Shown: positions 36,346 through 49,290 of the stretch, piece by piece | Position numbering within the stretch: position 1 is the stretch's first letter | How the letters are laid out: each line of letters begins with the position of its first letter | DNA from: Welwitschia mirabilis | Taxonomy: Eukaryota > Gnetophyta > Gnetopsida > Welwitschiales | Length of the DNA stretch: 64,000 nt | Reading direction: 5' to 3' | NCBI GenBank assembly: GCA_051453625.1 | Contig: JBOZIK010000001.1 | Coordinates: forward strand, 110,320,121-110,384,120 | The notes under the pieces: generated by a model | The model's input: only the letters and a program-made list of their open reading frames with translations | Database searches by the model: none | Told to the model about the DNA's origin: nothing | Program-made: the position numbers and the translations under genes

Positions 36346-37800
36346 AGAAAAGATTTTCATTAGGTATTTTTCCAATGCTGATGTGTTTTTATGGTAATAA
36401 GATGGTTTATAATGCTAACATGCCAGGAAGAAGGATGAGTAGAAGATATGGCATAAGGTTATTTAATAGGAAAAAGTTGTACATCCAAAAAGAAGTAATT
36501 GATTGGAGTTTTATCAAAAGAACAAGAGTATTAAAATAAGTGATACATAATACTATTATGTTTTCTAGACTTATCAATGATGGTAAGATTGAATTCTTAC
36601 ATGAGAAGGATCCATCTAATAAATTTGAAACTAGAATATTTCTTGGTTATAATGGTTGCATGATCTATGGAAACATTGGTATAAAAGACAAGAAGATAGT
36701 GTTTAAGATGATTAAGATAAAAGATAATGGAAATAATTTATTTTTTGGTGTTATTATAGTTTAATTGGACCTTAGACAAAGTTATACTGAAATAAAATAT
36801 GACTTTAAAACTATTTTTACATTTTTGATCAAAAACCACCCACAACAATGTTCCTAGTATTGTACATAAGTTAAAAATCTTTAGTCCAATTGGAACCCAT
36901 TACAATAGGTTCAAAAGAAATTTTATCCTTAAGTGTTTTAAAAGAAAGTTAACATGAGTTATTCTAATCAAATTTAACTTCTTTTTTAAGTAACAAGTAA
37001 AGTGATTTATAAACCTTGGCAAAATCATAAATAAAATAGTAATAAAAACTAGCATAACCAAAGAAATATTCAACTTGTTTGACATTAGTTAGGGGATTAA
37101 TGTTTTTAATCATATAAATTTGATAGGATTTATTCTAATTCCCTCACTAGAAATGTGGTGACCTAAAACAATCCCATTATTAATAAGAAAGAAACTATTT
37201 TTGGAACTCAAATGTAGGCCACTTTATCATATAAATATTTTAATATATTTTAATATATTCCTTAAAAAGTCATCTATAAATATTTTAATATATTCCTTTA
37301 TCATATCAGAAAATAAACCCATCATTACTCATTAAAAAGTCCCAAGGACATTGCAAAGTTCGAAATTCATTCTTCTAAAGGCAAATGTTTCAAAGAAAGA
37401 GGTAAAGGTTATGTTTTCTTGGTCCTCACTAGCTATGCAAACTTGATTGTAGCTGCTATATCCATCAAGGTAATAATCATAGAAATGTCCTTAGATTCTG
37501 TCAAAAACTTGATTAAGAAATGGTAAAGAGTAATGATCTTTCTTAGTAACCTTATTGAGGTCTCTAAAGTCAATTCACATTATTCATTTTTCATCATTTT
37601 TAGGAACTACTATAAATGAACTAATCCACTTACTATCAGCTATAACATTGATAATCCTAGCATTCATAAGTTAATAATTTCATTTTTAACTACTTGCTTA
37701 ATGGCTAAGTTAAGCCTGTGTTAGGGTTATATAATTGGTTTAACATTATCTTCAATGTAGATTTTGTATTGACTTATGGGTCCAAGCAAAAGCGTTTTTC
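36346..37800 (-). pseudogene. Ath-4 reverse transcriptase and RNase H, decayed
   Basis: On the minus strand, the linker 'EFNLTIIDKSRKHNSIMYHL' (about 36620-36550) and 'SSWHVSIINHLITIKTHQHW' (about 36440-36380) follow RNase H remnants such as 'FDQKCKNSFKVIFYFS' (about 36835-36785). RT catalytic FIDDF is at about 37262-37285 with both Asp present. A local duplication of an AT-rich 25-30-bp piece lies beside it (37226-37300). The N-terminal RT block is near 37600. Confidence 0.78.
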
Positions 37801-38269
37801 TTAGAAGCTAAAACTGAGACTAAGTTGGATTTTTATTGAGGAGTAAGAAGTTCACTTATTACTAAAAGTTTCTTTAGATTGTTAATTAGAAAAATGTATT
37901 CAAATCTTTAGGTAACTCTTTCTATTATAATTTGTAATTTTTAAGTTTTCTTACTAAATTATTATTAGTGACGATCATCTTAGACTACTGTCTAGATGAT
38001 GTTAGTGGATGATGTCCCTTAAAAAGGTTTTCTATTGATTAAACCTATCAAAATTCTTTCTAGTTTAAATCTTTCTCATCCTCATGCTCAAGATAGTGTA
38101 TTTTACTCAAATCATCATATAAAGTTAATTCATGTAGCATTAATAATCTCTCCTCAATTAGGCAATGTGTAAAAATAAAGTTAATTTAACTTCCTATTCT
38201 AAGTTCCACGCATCTCCTATTTCTTATTTAGTAGCATTAAAAACTCTAATACTAAAAATATTCCTACTT

Positions 38270-38690
38270 ATATGACATTCCATCATTCTAGTTTGTGTAT
38301 CAATGATATAGTAAATAGTTGCATAACAGACTCTTCCTAAGAGTAGTGAATAACCCTCATTATGTTTAACTTCAATGATAACCATATCTATAAGGTAGAA
38401 TAATTATTCTACTTGGATAAGTAAGTCTTTAATGATCTTCAAAGGTTTCTTAATTAAAGTGTCAGTCAATTCTAAGATGATTCATGTAGCTTTCACTCTA
38501 TTTTCCAACCTAAGTACTTTACATATGTGAAGAGGTATGATGTTTACACGTGTTTCTATGTTAATTAAGGCTTTTTTAATTCTATGTTTTCCTTCTAAAG
38601 TAGTACTCACTGTTACTATCCTAGGGTATTTAAATTTAAGATAATTCTTCATGACTAAATTAAAGATAGATTAAGCAAGTAAGACCTTAC
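38270..38690 (-). pseudogene. Ath-4 protease, decayed
   Basis: Minus-strand reading contains 'KKALINIETRVNIIPLHICK' (about 38580-38520), where the catalytic Asp has become Asn and the Gly is Glu. Then 'VIIEVKHNEGYSLLLGRVCY' (about 38380-38320) forms the C-terminal half. From 37801 to 38269 lies the PR-RT spacer without a recognised domain. Confidence 0.75.
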
Positions 38691-40200
38691 TAGGAATGGT
38701 ACATTTTTGTTTTCTTCTAACTAAGTTTTTTCATAACTTAATATATGTAGGATTTTCTTGCAAGAGTTTTTAAAGAGTAATCCAATATTTACGTCTTGCA
38801 TCAAGGCTTTCAAGTATTCATCATAGGTAGGATTCATGTTCAACCTATTAAGTCAAGAAGTAGATGGTTTCTTCCCTTTATTTTCTTATAAAGAATTATT
38901 TATGGTAAGGTTATCATTTGAGACTAAAGGAAAGCTATATGTATCCGAAATTTTTACATCATCTTCTTCCTTATTTTTTTCATTATTTTGAAAGATAAAG
39001 CTTCATGAGTAGGAGGTGTTATAACATTTTTATTTTTAGTTACTACCTTTAAATCTTTGTTGACTTCATTTGGATTAGGTAAAGCTTAAGATGTAAGAGA
39101 TCCTTATAGTCATTGATTATCTTACATTATTTCTTGAAGTACATTCACTAAGTTTTCAATGTTATTAATAGTCCTTTCTTACATATTTTTTAGTTTTTTT
39201 ATTGAATTTATAAGTGGATTACTCTGATTTAATTAAAGATTTAAGTTCTCAATTAAAAATTGGAGTTACTTGGTTATAATTTTGAATTGCTAGATCTATT
39301 TGCAAGAGGTTTCTAATTTAATTATCCATTTAATCTTTGTTGAAATTGTGATTTGCTTTTAAAATTAGATGGCCTTTGACTCAATGCATATACTTCCTCA
39401 AACATCCTTTCTTTACAAGTTGGAAACAAGTGGCATTCTTCAGTTGGATGAGAGTTATCTTCACATATATCACATGTTGAAGTTATGTCTCTCTCTTACT
39501 ACCTTTGTATCAACTATTATTGAAGTGTAGTTTTTTAAAGTTGTAGTGAAATCCTTAATAATATTAATTAAATTACCTTTCTCTTCCTCTTTATCATGTT
39601 TTACTTCTTTTACATATTTTATGATTTGGCCTATGATTCAATTTGCTTTAGAAGTTAATTTTGGTTAAGTTTGACTTGTTTTAATTAAATCTTCTAACAA
39701 CTTCCATGCATCATCTAAGGTTACATTCATCAAGTTAACATCATAATAAAATTCTATAAGTCATTTAATTTGACTAGTCAATCAACTATAAAAATAATCT
39801 ATCACTTTTTTTATGAAATTTATTAATAAGTTTTAAATAAATAGCTATGATAAATCACTTATATTTTGTGGCATAATCTTCTTGAGGATGTTGTTGGAAA
39901 TTGGTAACCTCCTTTTTTATTTTTCTCATGGGATGTTTACTCAAAATTTTCAATAAAAACTTCTTGGATGCAAGGTTCATGACTAAAACTTTTGAGTGGA
40001 ATGGTTCTAAGCCAAAGTTTTGCTTTTCCTCTAAGTGTAATAGGAAAGATAACCATGTAAGTATGATAATAATATGTTTCTTTCTATTTTCTAAAGTAAG
40101 CATAAGTTTTTCAATGTTGACTAGATGTTGAAATAAGTCCTCTTTAGGTTTTCTCAAAAATTTTGAATATACACTTAAATGTTTTAATTATACATCATTG
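38691..40200 (-). pseudogene. Ath-4 gag, decayed
   Basis: The open piece 39855-40157 holds the capsid core: 'RKPKEDLFQHLVNIEKLMLT', a change of frame to 'LRTIPL'-like text, and the 'KILSKHPMRKIKKEVTNFQQ' block equivalent to Ath-1 4330-4440. A Cys/His block near 39420-39480 marks the decayed zinc knuckle, followed by an Asn/Gln-rich tail to about 38700. Many stops. Confidence 0.75.
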
Positions 40201-41077
40201 CCAAAAGATAAATCAAAAGGATTTTTGATTTCACAAGCAACCGGGGTGCATACACATCACACAGAACAAGGTAAGACAGCATGTCAATCTGAAGATGGAA
40301 GCCAAGTTTCTATTAGAAGTTAAATTTCTAAGCATATCATTCGTATTTGAAATAGAAATTCCTATTATAATTAGATTACTAGATGAAGTAACATTTTTTT
40401 TACAATGATTTTAACATAGATGAAAAAGAAATGACATGATCTGATTTTATGCTATTATCTACATAATTTTATTTTGAAATATTTGACTATGAAATAATTA
40501 AAGAATAAAAATCTTCTTTGTTAGTTCTTGAAATTTGTGTACTTAAACTGTGCATACTAATTTTTACTTGAAGTCAAATAACCCTTCTTTGATGTGTTCC
40601 TCAATTAAGTTTTACTCTCTTTAATATTTAATATTTTTACTAGAGTTCAATGTGTTCCTACATACGTAATGATCATCATCTTGTACATTGTCTAAATGAT
40701 AGAGGAAATGAGCAACAAATATATGTTCTATAAAATAGAAAAATAGGACTTAAAAAAGAAAGCAAAAACTAAAAAAAAACTACTGATACTCACCCACCTA
40801 GTCATTTAGATAACAAATTGAATGATGTACCCTTTACGCTACTAAAAATCAAAAAATTTTATTATTAAAGTCTAGAAAATACATACCATCATCTACCTAG
40901 TTGTGAAAATGATAGATAGAATGATAGGGATTATTAATGCTATCAAAATGAAAAACTACAAAAAAAGAAACCTACATAAACTATAATAGAAATACAGTAC
41001 TACTTCAAATAAATAAATTAAACTAAAGTTTAAGACACTTCTTTAGATAATGAAAATCCTCCACCTCCTTGCGGCCT
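40201..41077 (-). other. Ath-4 leader
   Basis: Untranslated stretch between PBS and gag. It shares long blocks with the Ath-5 leader (31310-31680) and, in part, the Ath-6 leader (52740-53260). Motifs of the CATCTAGATG type appear in decayed form near 40795 and 40890. Confidence 0.6.
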
Positions 41078-41095
41078 TTCCTGGCAATAGCACTA
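41078..41095 (-). other. Primer-binding site of Ath-4, tRNA-Asp type
   Basis: On the minus strand TAGTGCTATTGCCAGGAA starts three bases from the LTR end. Compared with the tRNA-Asp complement TGGCGCCGTTGCCGGGGA, all six differences are C-to-T or G-to-A. A tRNA-Asp primer is characteristic of Athila elements as I recall the literature. Confidence 0.8.
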
Positions 41096-41098
41096 AAT

Positions 41099-42339
41099 TG
41101 TTGTAGTGTGAATTTGTACAATCTTTAAGTCCTTATGTAGATCCTATAAATCATAAATACTTATAAAAAAACACATACTAGTATAAATAGGAGTTAACCT
41201 GAATGTCATAATCCATTGAAGGCATTAGACTAGAAGTTAGATAATTGATTTCAACAAGGTATTTTTAGTCTTTCTTCTTTTAGTGAATAAAAAAAGAAAA
41301 TAATGAAAATATAATGCAAGATGAATAATGATGAAATGTAAATGGATGAAATGCAAGTGTAATGAAGCTATTTAACTCTTAATCCTTCTATCATAAAGAT
41401 CAATCCTTATAACTTAGATTAATTATGAAGAGATATCATTATTCCTAACCAGCATAAGCTATAAGATACATCAAATCAAATATGAATAAATACAAATATG
41501 GAAATGAAATGGAATGAAATGCAAAATCTGAACTAATAATGTCAATCTTAATAAAGGTTGCTCTTATGATCTAGATAAACTATGAAGCTATTACAGAATC
41601 ATAATCAACTTAAATTGTAAAGGAGGTTCATACAATAGAAGTAAAAAGAGTTATTGTATTAATCTTGAATTAACATCCACTTTCAAACAAATTAGTATCA
41701 TCGCAATAGAGGATACTCAGCCCAACACTAATGAAGACTTTTTTTTGTAGTTATGGATGGACCTCTAACCTTTAATCTCCTATCACAAGAATTTTTAGTA
41801 TAAAAGATAAAATAGGAGTGAAGGAAAGAGGGTTATTTATAGTATTCTAGAATAAAAACACTAGAAGTTTAAAAAAAAAACCTCAGTAATCCACATTATT
41901 TATGTAACCTCATTACAAAGATAATTTATTTTTATTCATACAAAATAGTTTTCATCCTAATTATCTTCTGAATAATACTATGGATGATACCTTATAATAA
42001 GAGGTGAGTCATCAACTTCTTTCCTTGTAGTTAGTCTTATACATTTAGTTTAAATCAGCATCTATATTGTTATGGATTTTATCTGGATGATGTAAAGGAA
42101 GATGTGATTCTTAAAGATTCCATCTAAGAGAAATTAGCTTCATCCATTATTATCTTCTCATTAAACTAGTAAGTGTTAAAATCTATCTGAATTGCCTTCA
42201 AATATGCCTAGAATTACATATTTCCATGATTATCTCATTAATTCTATATAATCATTAGAATTTAATATAAATCTAGCTAAATATCCTATAAAATTACTCA
42301 AAATATCCCATCAAATGCATATAATTTAGCATTGCAGCA
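41099..42339 (-). repeat. Ath-4 5' LTR
   Basis: Inverted LTR from TGTTGTAGTGTG (left) to TTAGCATTGCAGCA (right), 1241 bp. It is flanked on the left by the PBS. It aligns with 31704-32929 over its whole length, including the AAAGATCAATCCTTATAACT region near 41395. Confidence 0.85.
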
Positions 42340-42735
42340 AGTGAACAAAGTTGCCCAACTCTCCTCTAATGTAGTAATCTAGAAAGCATATTTTTATGAC
42401 CTCTTTTCCAAAAGTTACATGTTTTTCATTTGATTCTCTAGCATTCAAAGGGAATCACTCATCTATTTTCATTTCTCTACCTCATGTTAAGGCATATAAT
42501 ACAAAGATTCAATCATATTAATTTAGGTATAAAAATCTAAAAGTGGAGTAGGCATTTATGCTATCGAGAATAATGGGAGATAAAGCAAGCAGACTAGTTA
42601 CACTTGAAATCCCATGAAAAATCTATTACGTTAGAATAACAATAAGCATAAATACCATCTAGGTAGGATGAATGTGTAACTTTTATATGTAGTAAGCTGG
42701 AAAGAGTTTGGTACTATTCCAACTCATCCATAAGC

Positions 42736-42811
42736 TTCTTAATCTTTGGATAGAGGATCTCTACCACTAATAATATCTATTCAGTTTAGTATGATATCTA
42801 ACCTTGCTTAT
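42736..42811. repeat. 76-bp gap-edge sequence identical to 44467-44542
   Basis: These 76 bases match 44467-44542 exactly, while the preceding few hundred bases of the two modules differ at many sites. The identical stretch abuts the 100-N gap, which points to a contig-end assembly error rather than biology. Confidence 0.85.
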
Positions 42812-42911
42812 NNNNNNNNNNNNNNNNNNNNNNNNNNNNNNNNNNNNNNNNNNNNNNNNNNNNNNNNNNNNNNNNNNNNNNNNNNNNNNNNNNNNNNNNN
42901 NNNNNNNNNNN
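42812..42911. other. Scaffold gap (100 N)
   Basis: Exactly 100 N, so the length is probably a placeholder. Frames that appear to cross it are meaningless. Confidence 0.97.
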
Positions 42912-45507
42912 AAAATTATCTTATAAATAAATGTTATGCTAAAAAATAAAATAAGGAATGAATAAAAGATCCTTACGAGTCCAAGAAAAAGCATGTGTTT
43001 TAGAATTAAGAAGTTAAAGTAATGATTTGTCTTATGAATGATGTAGACATGCATTAATAATCAGGGATTTCTAAAGCTCATTATTCAAAATGATGTATTT
43101 CAATCCATTTGTGTAATGTTTTCAATTTACAAATTATGAAGACATGTATTAAGATGCAAATTAAGTATGATTAACAAGTTTTTATGAATTAGTGTAATCT
43201 AAATATGTAAAACTATGTTCTTTAATTTTGCTACTTAAGTCTATAGCCTTAGGTGAGGGTGAATAGACTGAGTGGATATAATTGATAACAACCTTAACTG
43301 ATTCCTAAACATCGTAAAAGAGGGAATTAGGTCATAGTCCATGTCTTTACCTTTAATCACTAGTGCAAGATTATTGGTTAATGATAAAAAATGTAATCTA
43401 CATCTATCACTAATAAATTCCACCTTGTTTAAAATTATTCGTTGTTATTCCTATTGATTTTGGCATAATATTTAAGTATTCTTATTTATAATGAAATGTC
43501 CTTAAGATGGTAAAATGAAACATTACATTTGGTATTAAAGCCAATGATAAGTAGTAAATTACTACTTCAAAGAAAAATAAAGAAGGAATCTAGTCTCATA
43601 ATAAATAGAAGCATAACATTAAGAAATAGATCAAATGGCTAGCAATACATAAAAATGATAGGCTATAAAGAAAATAAGGTATCAACAAATAGTACATGGT
43701 GCATGACACCTTGGATAACTAGGAAATATGAAATCATTATTAAGGAGGAATAAAATCCTCCATGGAAAATGGAAAGTGATTATCACCTCTTGTGCTTGAA
43801 ATGAATGGCTTTACATCACTTAGAATCATCTATATTCTGGTAGTATTATGAGGAACCCTTATAGTGCTAATCTTAATCAAAGAAAAGCCTACCACAGAAT
43901 CTTTCTCAGTAATGAAGTATGGCTTCTTATAAAGCTTTATATGAAGCTTACTATAAGCCATCAAAATCCTCAAGAGATGCTTCTTGGAGAGCTTATTTCT
44001 ATGATATATAACATTTAGATTATTAATAGTGATGTTCAAATGATCTACACAATTCTAGATCATCTTTGTGCTCTTTGTTAAATGAGTAGAGAAAGCATCC
44101 TAACTTTCCTTCTAAAGCATCAATCCAAATCTCTTATCTGAAATGTGCATGTTCTTTGCTTTCTTTTCTAGCATTCAAAGGAAATCACTCATGGATTTCC
44201 ATTCCTAGATCCCATGCCAAATCATACAATATAAAGATTTCATCATATCAATTAAGTTATAGAAATATCAAAGTGGGGCAGGTCATTTACACTATAAAGG
44301 ACAATGAAAGATAAAGTAAGTAAACTAGCTACACTCAAAGTCCTGCAGGAAATCTATTACCTTGAAATGATGATGAGAATAAACATCATCCAAGTGGAAT
44401 AGATGAACAACCTATGTATGTAGTAAGCTAGAAAGAATTTGGTACTCTTCCAAGTGATCCATAAGATTCTTAATCTTTGGATAGAGGATCTCTACCACTA
44501 ATAATATCTATTCAGTTTAGTATGATATCTAACCTTGCTTATTAAAAATGATTTATGGAGCTATAAGTAGACATTAAGGAGGTTCTAGAAACTTTTAGTA
44601 ACTAGCAAACTCTAACTTTTAGGGTAAATATAGGGGGGTAGAATATGACATATTTCTCTAATCCATTAATTCATTTAGGACCTCTTCCCCTTAGAAATTA
44701 GAAGGGAATAGTAAATCTATGAAAAGTCTATTAGAATTAATAGAAGAAAAAGAATCACTTACTATTATATAATCTTTCCTTAGCTAGCAAACTGAAAGCT
44801 TCTATGAAGGCTATGGGATAAACTCAAGATCATCCTTCATCAAATTTTAGGTTGTGGAATCTGAAATAAAAGAAAATAAAATTTTAAGTAAAATATCATG
44901 CTAAGTAAATACAACAAAGAAGGAAGATGAACACAAAGGGGAACCAAAATAATACCCCATGGGACTAGTATAACTAAGAAAAATGAAGAGAAGGGTTCTT
45001 CCTCTTCTAATTTCTCATATAATAGGTAATTAATAAGATTCTTCTCATGTTTATGATAGGAAGATTCATGTGAATTCAAAGCCTTACTAATCTGTAAATA
45101 TCAAAAAGCATAAAAAGAGTCATTAAAAATACACTTTTTGTCCAAACCCCTTAAACAAGGATCCGTACTTCAAATAGAATAGAAAAAGTACCCTAGGATA
45201 TCTCTCTAGAGTCATAGTCCTTAAAACCTTCACCCTTCATATATGAAGAAGAATGAGAGTAAAGTAAGAAACCCATGGAAGAAAAGTATAAGCTACCTAG
45301 ATGTGTGGAAGAAAGGTATAATTCAATTAATATATGCACATAAAAACACTTATTACTATTTCTATTACACTTCATGCAAGTCAATTGGAAAAAAGTGGAT
45401 GTATAGATAATGCGATCCAATTTAATGAAACTCCACTAAATAAAAATGAAAATAAATAAATGATGTAACTAGGCATCTCATTAATTTGATCATTGAGGAA
45501 GGAACTG

Positions 45508-46732
45508 CATTGTAGTGTATATTTATACAATTATTACATTCTTAAGAAAATCCCATTAATCACAAATATTTGCACAACACACATACTAGTATAGATGGGA
45601 ATTAACTTGAATGTCATAATTCATCAAAAGACCTAGGCTTGAAGTTAGAGAATTGATTTAAGCAAAGTATTTTTGTATTTTCTATTTAAATTTAAATGAA
45701 ATAAATAATGTAAGTAAACAATGCAAAGTAAATACACTAATGCCATGCAAATAAAACTTATTCTAAATGCAATATCTATCTGACTATCAAATCTTCCTAT
45801 TACAAAGATTAGCCTTGCATAATCTAGATTGATTAAGAAAACTGTCACTAATCCTAACGAATCTAAGCTATCAAGTATGTCAAATAGAATATGGAAAACA
45901 TGTAATCATTAAGATATGAAATACAATTCAAAATATAAACTAATGATTTCAACCTTAACAAAGGTTACCCTTGATGATCTATATCAACTATGAAGCTATC
46001 ACAGAATTATAACCAATATAAATCATAACGGTAATGCACATAGATAAAACTAACAGAAACTTTTTATTACTATTGAATCAACATCTTGTTACAAGGCAGC
46101 AATACCTTATTGAAGGATACATAGCCCAACACTAAGGAAAATCCCTCTCTACAATAATGGATAAACCCCTTTGATCTACTATCATGAGATTTTTAAGTAT
46201 CAAAGAAGATGAACTTGGGGTAATGATGAAGGTAGTATTTATTTACAATAATAAACTCTAAAAATAGCAAATCTAATAAGTACAACAAAAATCCTAATGG
46301 CACATAGAAGGTGCATAACACATTAAACAAGTATGATGAAGTTTGATGCATTGACTAATTTTAGGTATCATCTTGATGATTGTTTATATAATAGTGGAGA
46401 TAATACCATGTCAAGAGAAGTTTTGTATTTATCTTTTATGATTAATGCAATCAGCATCCTTGTCGACATATAGTTCATGTTATCATATTATTGTTTAAAT
46501 GATAAATAAAGATGATAGTATTTTTAAAGCTCTTTCATCAAGTTAAATTGGTCTTGTAGATCATTAGTTTCTCCTAAAAATGTAAAGTATCAAAAATCAT
46601 CTAGTGGTTGAGCTTTTTTTTAATATTTTATTTGATCCTTAATAATCATTGTTTTCTACTTAAATCTATCTAAATGTCCTATAAAACTATTCAAAATACC
46701 CCATCAAAAACATACAATTGAGTTTCACAACA
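45508..46732 (-). repeat. Ath-6 3' LTR
   Basis: Inverted LTR, from CATTGTAGTGTA to TTCACAACA; the terminal TG/CA pair has decayed. A polypurine-type tract (inverted, near 46733-46775) lies at its right, so it is the 3' LTR. It aligns with 53282-54532. Confidence 0.8.
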
Positions 46733-48479
46733 TAGCCTTCTACTTAGCCTTATTCGTCTCTGATAAAGTAGGTGAACAACTATGATTGCAAGACTAATTG
46801 ACTAAGATAAATGTTAACTAAGGAAATTAAATTAAATTCAAAAATCTTAGTATGTATAATCAAATCTTAAGATTTAATAAACTAAAAGTCTTACCTTGGT
46901 AGATATTATCATATAATATGTCTTTTAGATGGTAATGGAGATGATGGACTCTTAAAAATCTATTTGTAAATCAAATTCTTATAAGTATGTTCATTAGAAA
47001 ACAGGATAAAAAATATTTACTAGTACATTGCACTCCCCCTCGCACCCATTTGAAACATTTAGCAGATCTAAGAAATAGAAATTAAATGTTATAATAACAA
47101 AGTTAGCATAATATATTATCATAATAACTTAGATAAATGATGTGCATGTATAAGTAGAAAAACATAATAACTCAAAAATGATGTTCATAAATCAAATGTT
47201 ACATTTTTAAGCATAACCTATGAAAGTAAATACATCAGAAATAAATAATCATAACATTATTTCCCTTATTTGGTCTCTTGAGTTACTTTTACTATAAGTA
47301 TTCTATTATTAGGTATATGATTTTTAATAAATAATATCTATAATGTATCTCATTCAAATAATAGGTGATCATCATCAGATTCATACATTATATATATGCA
47401 TCATGAAAATGTAAAAATGATCCTGAAAATTTAAATTTTTTGCTTAAAATATCTTAAAATATATATTATATTCCTCTTTCCCTCCCCTCTCTTCCCTAAA
47501 TAGATAAATTAATACATCCTATATTACATTAACAAAAGAAGGAAAAAGATTAATATGTAGGTTATATCTAAATAAATAAAATAGGTGGCCTTTGAAGTAG
47601 TGTTTTGTGAATGAAAAGAAGTCAGAAAATAGTTAGAAAAAGCTAAAACAGAAAAATGATATCCTTAAACAAATATTAGTACATCATCCTATCTAATCAT
47701 CTAGATGACAAGGTGGACGGTAGGTCTTTCAAAAAAATTAGAAAAAATGAAAGTATTACTAGAATAAGTTAAGCTCAAATGGTATTGTAAAGGTTATATA
47801 AAGTTATTAGAAAGTCTAAAAGATGGGAAATGAGAGATTGTGATGAGTTAGGCATGATAAAGAAGGTGAAAGCACCAAGGTAAGGAATATTATAAAATAT
47901 ACCATGAACTCACAATCATTGGATGCCCCAAAACTGAAAAAGTAAATTTAAAAAGAAAATATGAAAAATAATCATCATAAACTAAACAAACATTATTTAC
48001 TAAAAGAAAATCAAACTCTATGAAGAAAAACTATGAGTAAACCATAAAACTCAATATGAAATCTACTAAATGAACAATTACTATGTACTAATAATGAAAA
48101 AGTATGAAAATGATTTCAAAATCCCAAAGAACATAACTAAGAAAAACAAAATGGAAACAGATAGCTAAGAACATGAATAAGATTATGTGCCTACCCTAAA
48201 TCACAACCTAGCAAATCCCCATGGAAGAAATCATAAAATCACCTAATTAATAATGCATTATATAATGCAAAAACTTTATAAAGTACCACTCATATAAGTA
48301 ATGATTATTAATTATACCCACTAACTAATGTTTTCAAATAATGAATGACAAAATAAAAAGTTGTTGAAAAATGGGCTTACCTACTTACATCCTAAAACAC
48401 ATTAGAATCCTCAAAAGTGAAATAATCATGTTGGAATACTATAAGCTTAATGAATCTATAAAATAAGCAATATCTCTAA
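46733..48479 (-). other. Ath-6 3' non-coding part
   Basis: AT-rich, no ORF, no post-pol ORF. It parallels Ath-4 32930-34600. It contains a 12-bp palindrome TCATCTAGATGA (47697-47708). Confidence 0.6.
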
Positions 48480-49290
48480 TGACACTAAGAACATCATTGA
48501 TTCCATAGCCTCAAAAATGATAATTATCTTTTCAAGATGAGGGGAGTGCCACCACAATCAGAGAAGTAAGGACCTGTGAAGCATAGTCAAATGACCCCCT
48601 AGTGGAGTTCCCATAGCTAATAATAACTCTTAGGAAACTTTACCCTCGTGTGGTAGGTCATCATAGTTATCATGTATTTAGCACAAATACGATAGACCAT
48701 GATCATCATATATATATATATATATATATTTTCCTCTCTCTCTTTTCTTTTTTCCTTTTTCTTATAAAATAAATTTCACGTAACCACATACTTTTAAATA
48801 TGAAGGTAAATAAACAAGATAAAAAATAAGAAATAACATTCCTAAACAACTAAAGACTCCTACCATTAAGAGAGAACATAAAAAACCAAAGCATATTTGT
48901 TTAAAATAAAGTTCATAGATATTTAAATGTCTTAATATTAGATGAATCCAATCTTATTGTTTTGAAATTATTAAGTAAAAATCACTAGTCATGGTAAATT
49001 CATAAAAATAAATATTAGTTAAGTTTCAAAGATGTTTAAGTGATAGCATGACATTCACCAAAAGCATCGGCTGAGAAACAATTTAGATAATGGTAAAAGG
49101 ACTTTTAAAATAATTGCTTTTATTATATTCAAGGTTTGGTAACTCAAGGAGCTTTAACCCTTATCCATTTTTTTGAATTTATCTAGTATTCAACTCAGAA
49201 ATCTTAATTTGGATACTAGAATGTATGTTCTTCAAAAGATAAGGACCTAAATATCTATAAGTTAACTTACTTCGTAAAAATAAAAATAAA
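48480..49290 (-). pseudogene. Ath-6 conserved block and integrase C-terminal remnant
   Basis: The post-integrase block is at 48480-48650. From about 49060 to 49270 is the C-terminal end of integrase, parallel to 30860-31030 (Ath-5) and 35190-35400 (Ath-4). No catalytic part of integrase remains, so only a tail of some 70 codons is recognisable, and it is broken. Confidence 0.65.
48709..48730. repeat. (AT)n microsatellite
   Basis: About eleven AT units between the conserved block and a TTTTCCTCTCTC-type pyrimidine run, next to the integrase end of Ath-6. Confidence 0.9.

Larger units (their letters stand above)
31704..42339 (-). mobile_element. Ath-4: Athila-like element with gag, PR, RT, RH and INT remnants
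   Basis: From right to left on the minus strand: 5' LTR (41099-42339), PBS (41078-41095), leader, gag, protease, RT, RNase H, integrase, non-coding 3' part, 3' LTR (31704-32929). The domain set is complete apart from the post-pol ORF, which I cannot find. Flanking five bases (31699-31703 TAAAA; 42340-42344 AGTGA) do not match, as expected if the left LTR arose by recombination with Ath-5. Confidence 0.8.
42340..45507. repeat. Unclassified repeat stretch between Ath-4 and Ath-6, with gap
   Basis: Two related modules, about 42340-42811 and 44070-44542, share the same order of blocks (for example TCTAGCATTCAAAGG then AATCACTCAT). Between them lies a gap and 43000-44040, which has short minus-strand frames (43241-43423; 43830-44039) with no domain I can name. 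From 44543 to 45507 I see nothing coding. It is probably another transposon family. No terminal repeats identified. Confidence 0.5.

Noticed and set aside
36057-36764. Three consecutive plus-strand frames (64, 84 and 74 codons) that look like a small gene
   Set aside because: The minus strand of the same segment reads as Athila integrase and the RNase H-integrase linker in the right order, so the plus-strand frames are shadows.
42746-43054. Frames spanning the N run on both strands
   Set aside because: The gap length is a placeholder, so no reading frame can be carried across it.
43241-43423. Possible Ty1/copia gag segment on the minus strand
   Set aside because: Only a vague likeness over about 30 residues, with no zinc knuckle, protease or RT nearby.
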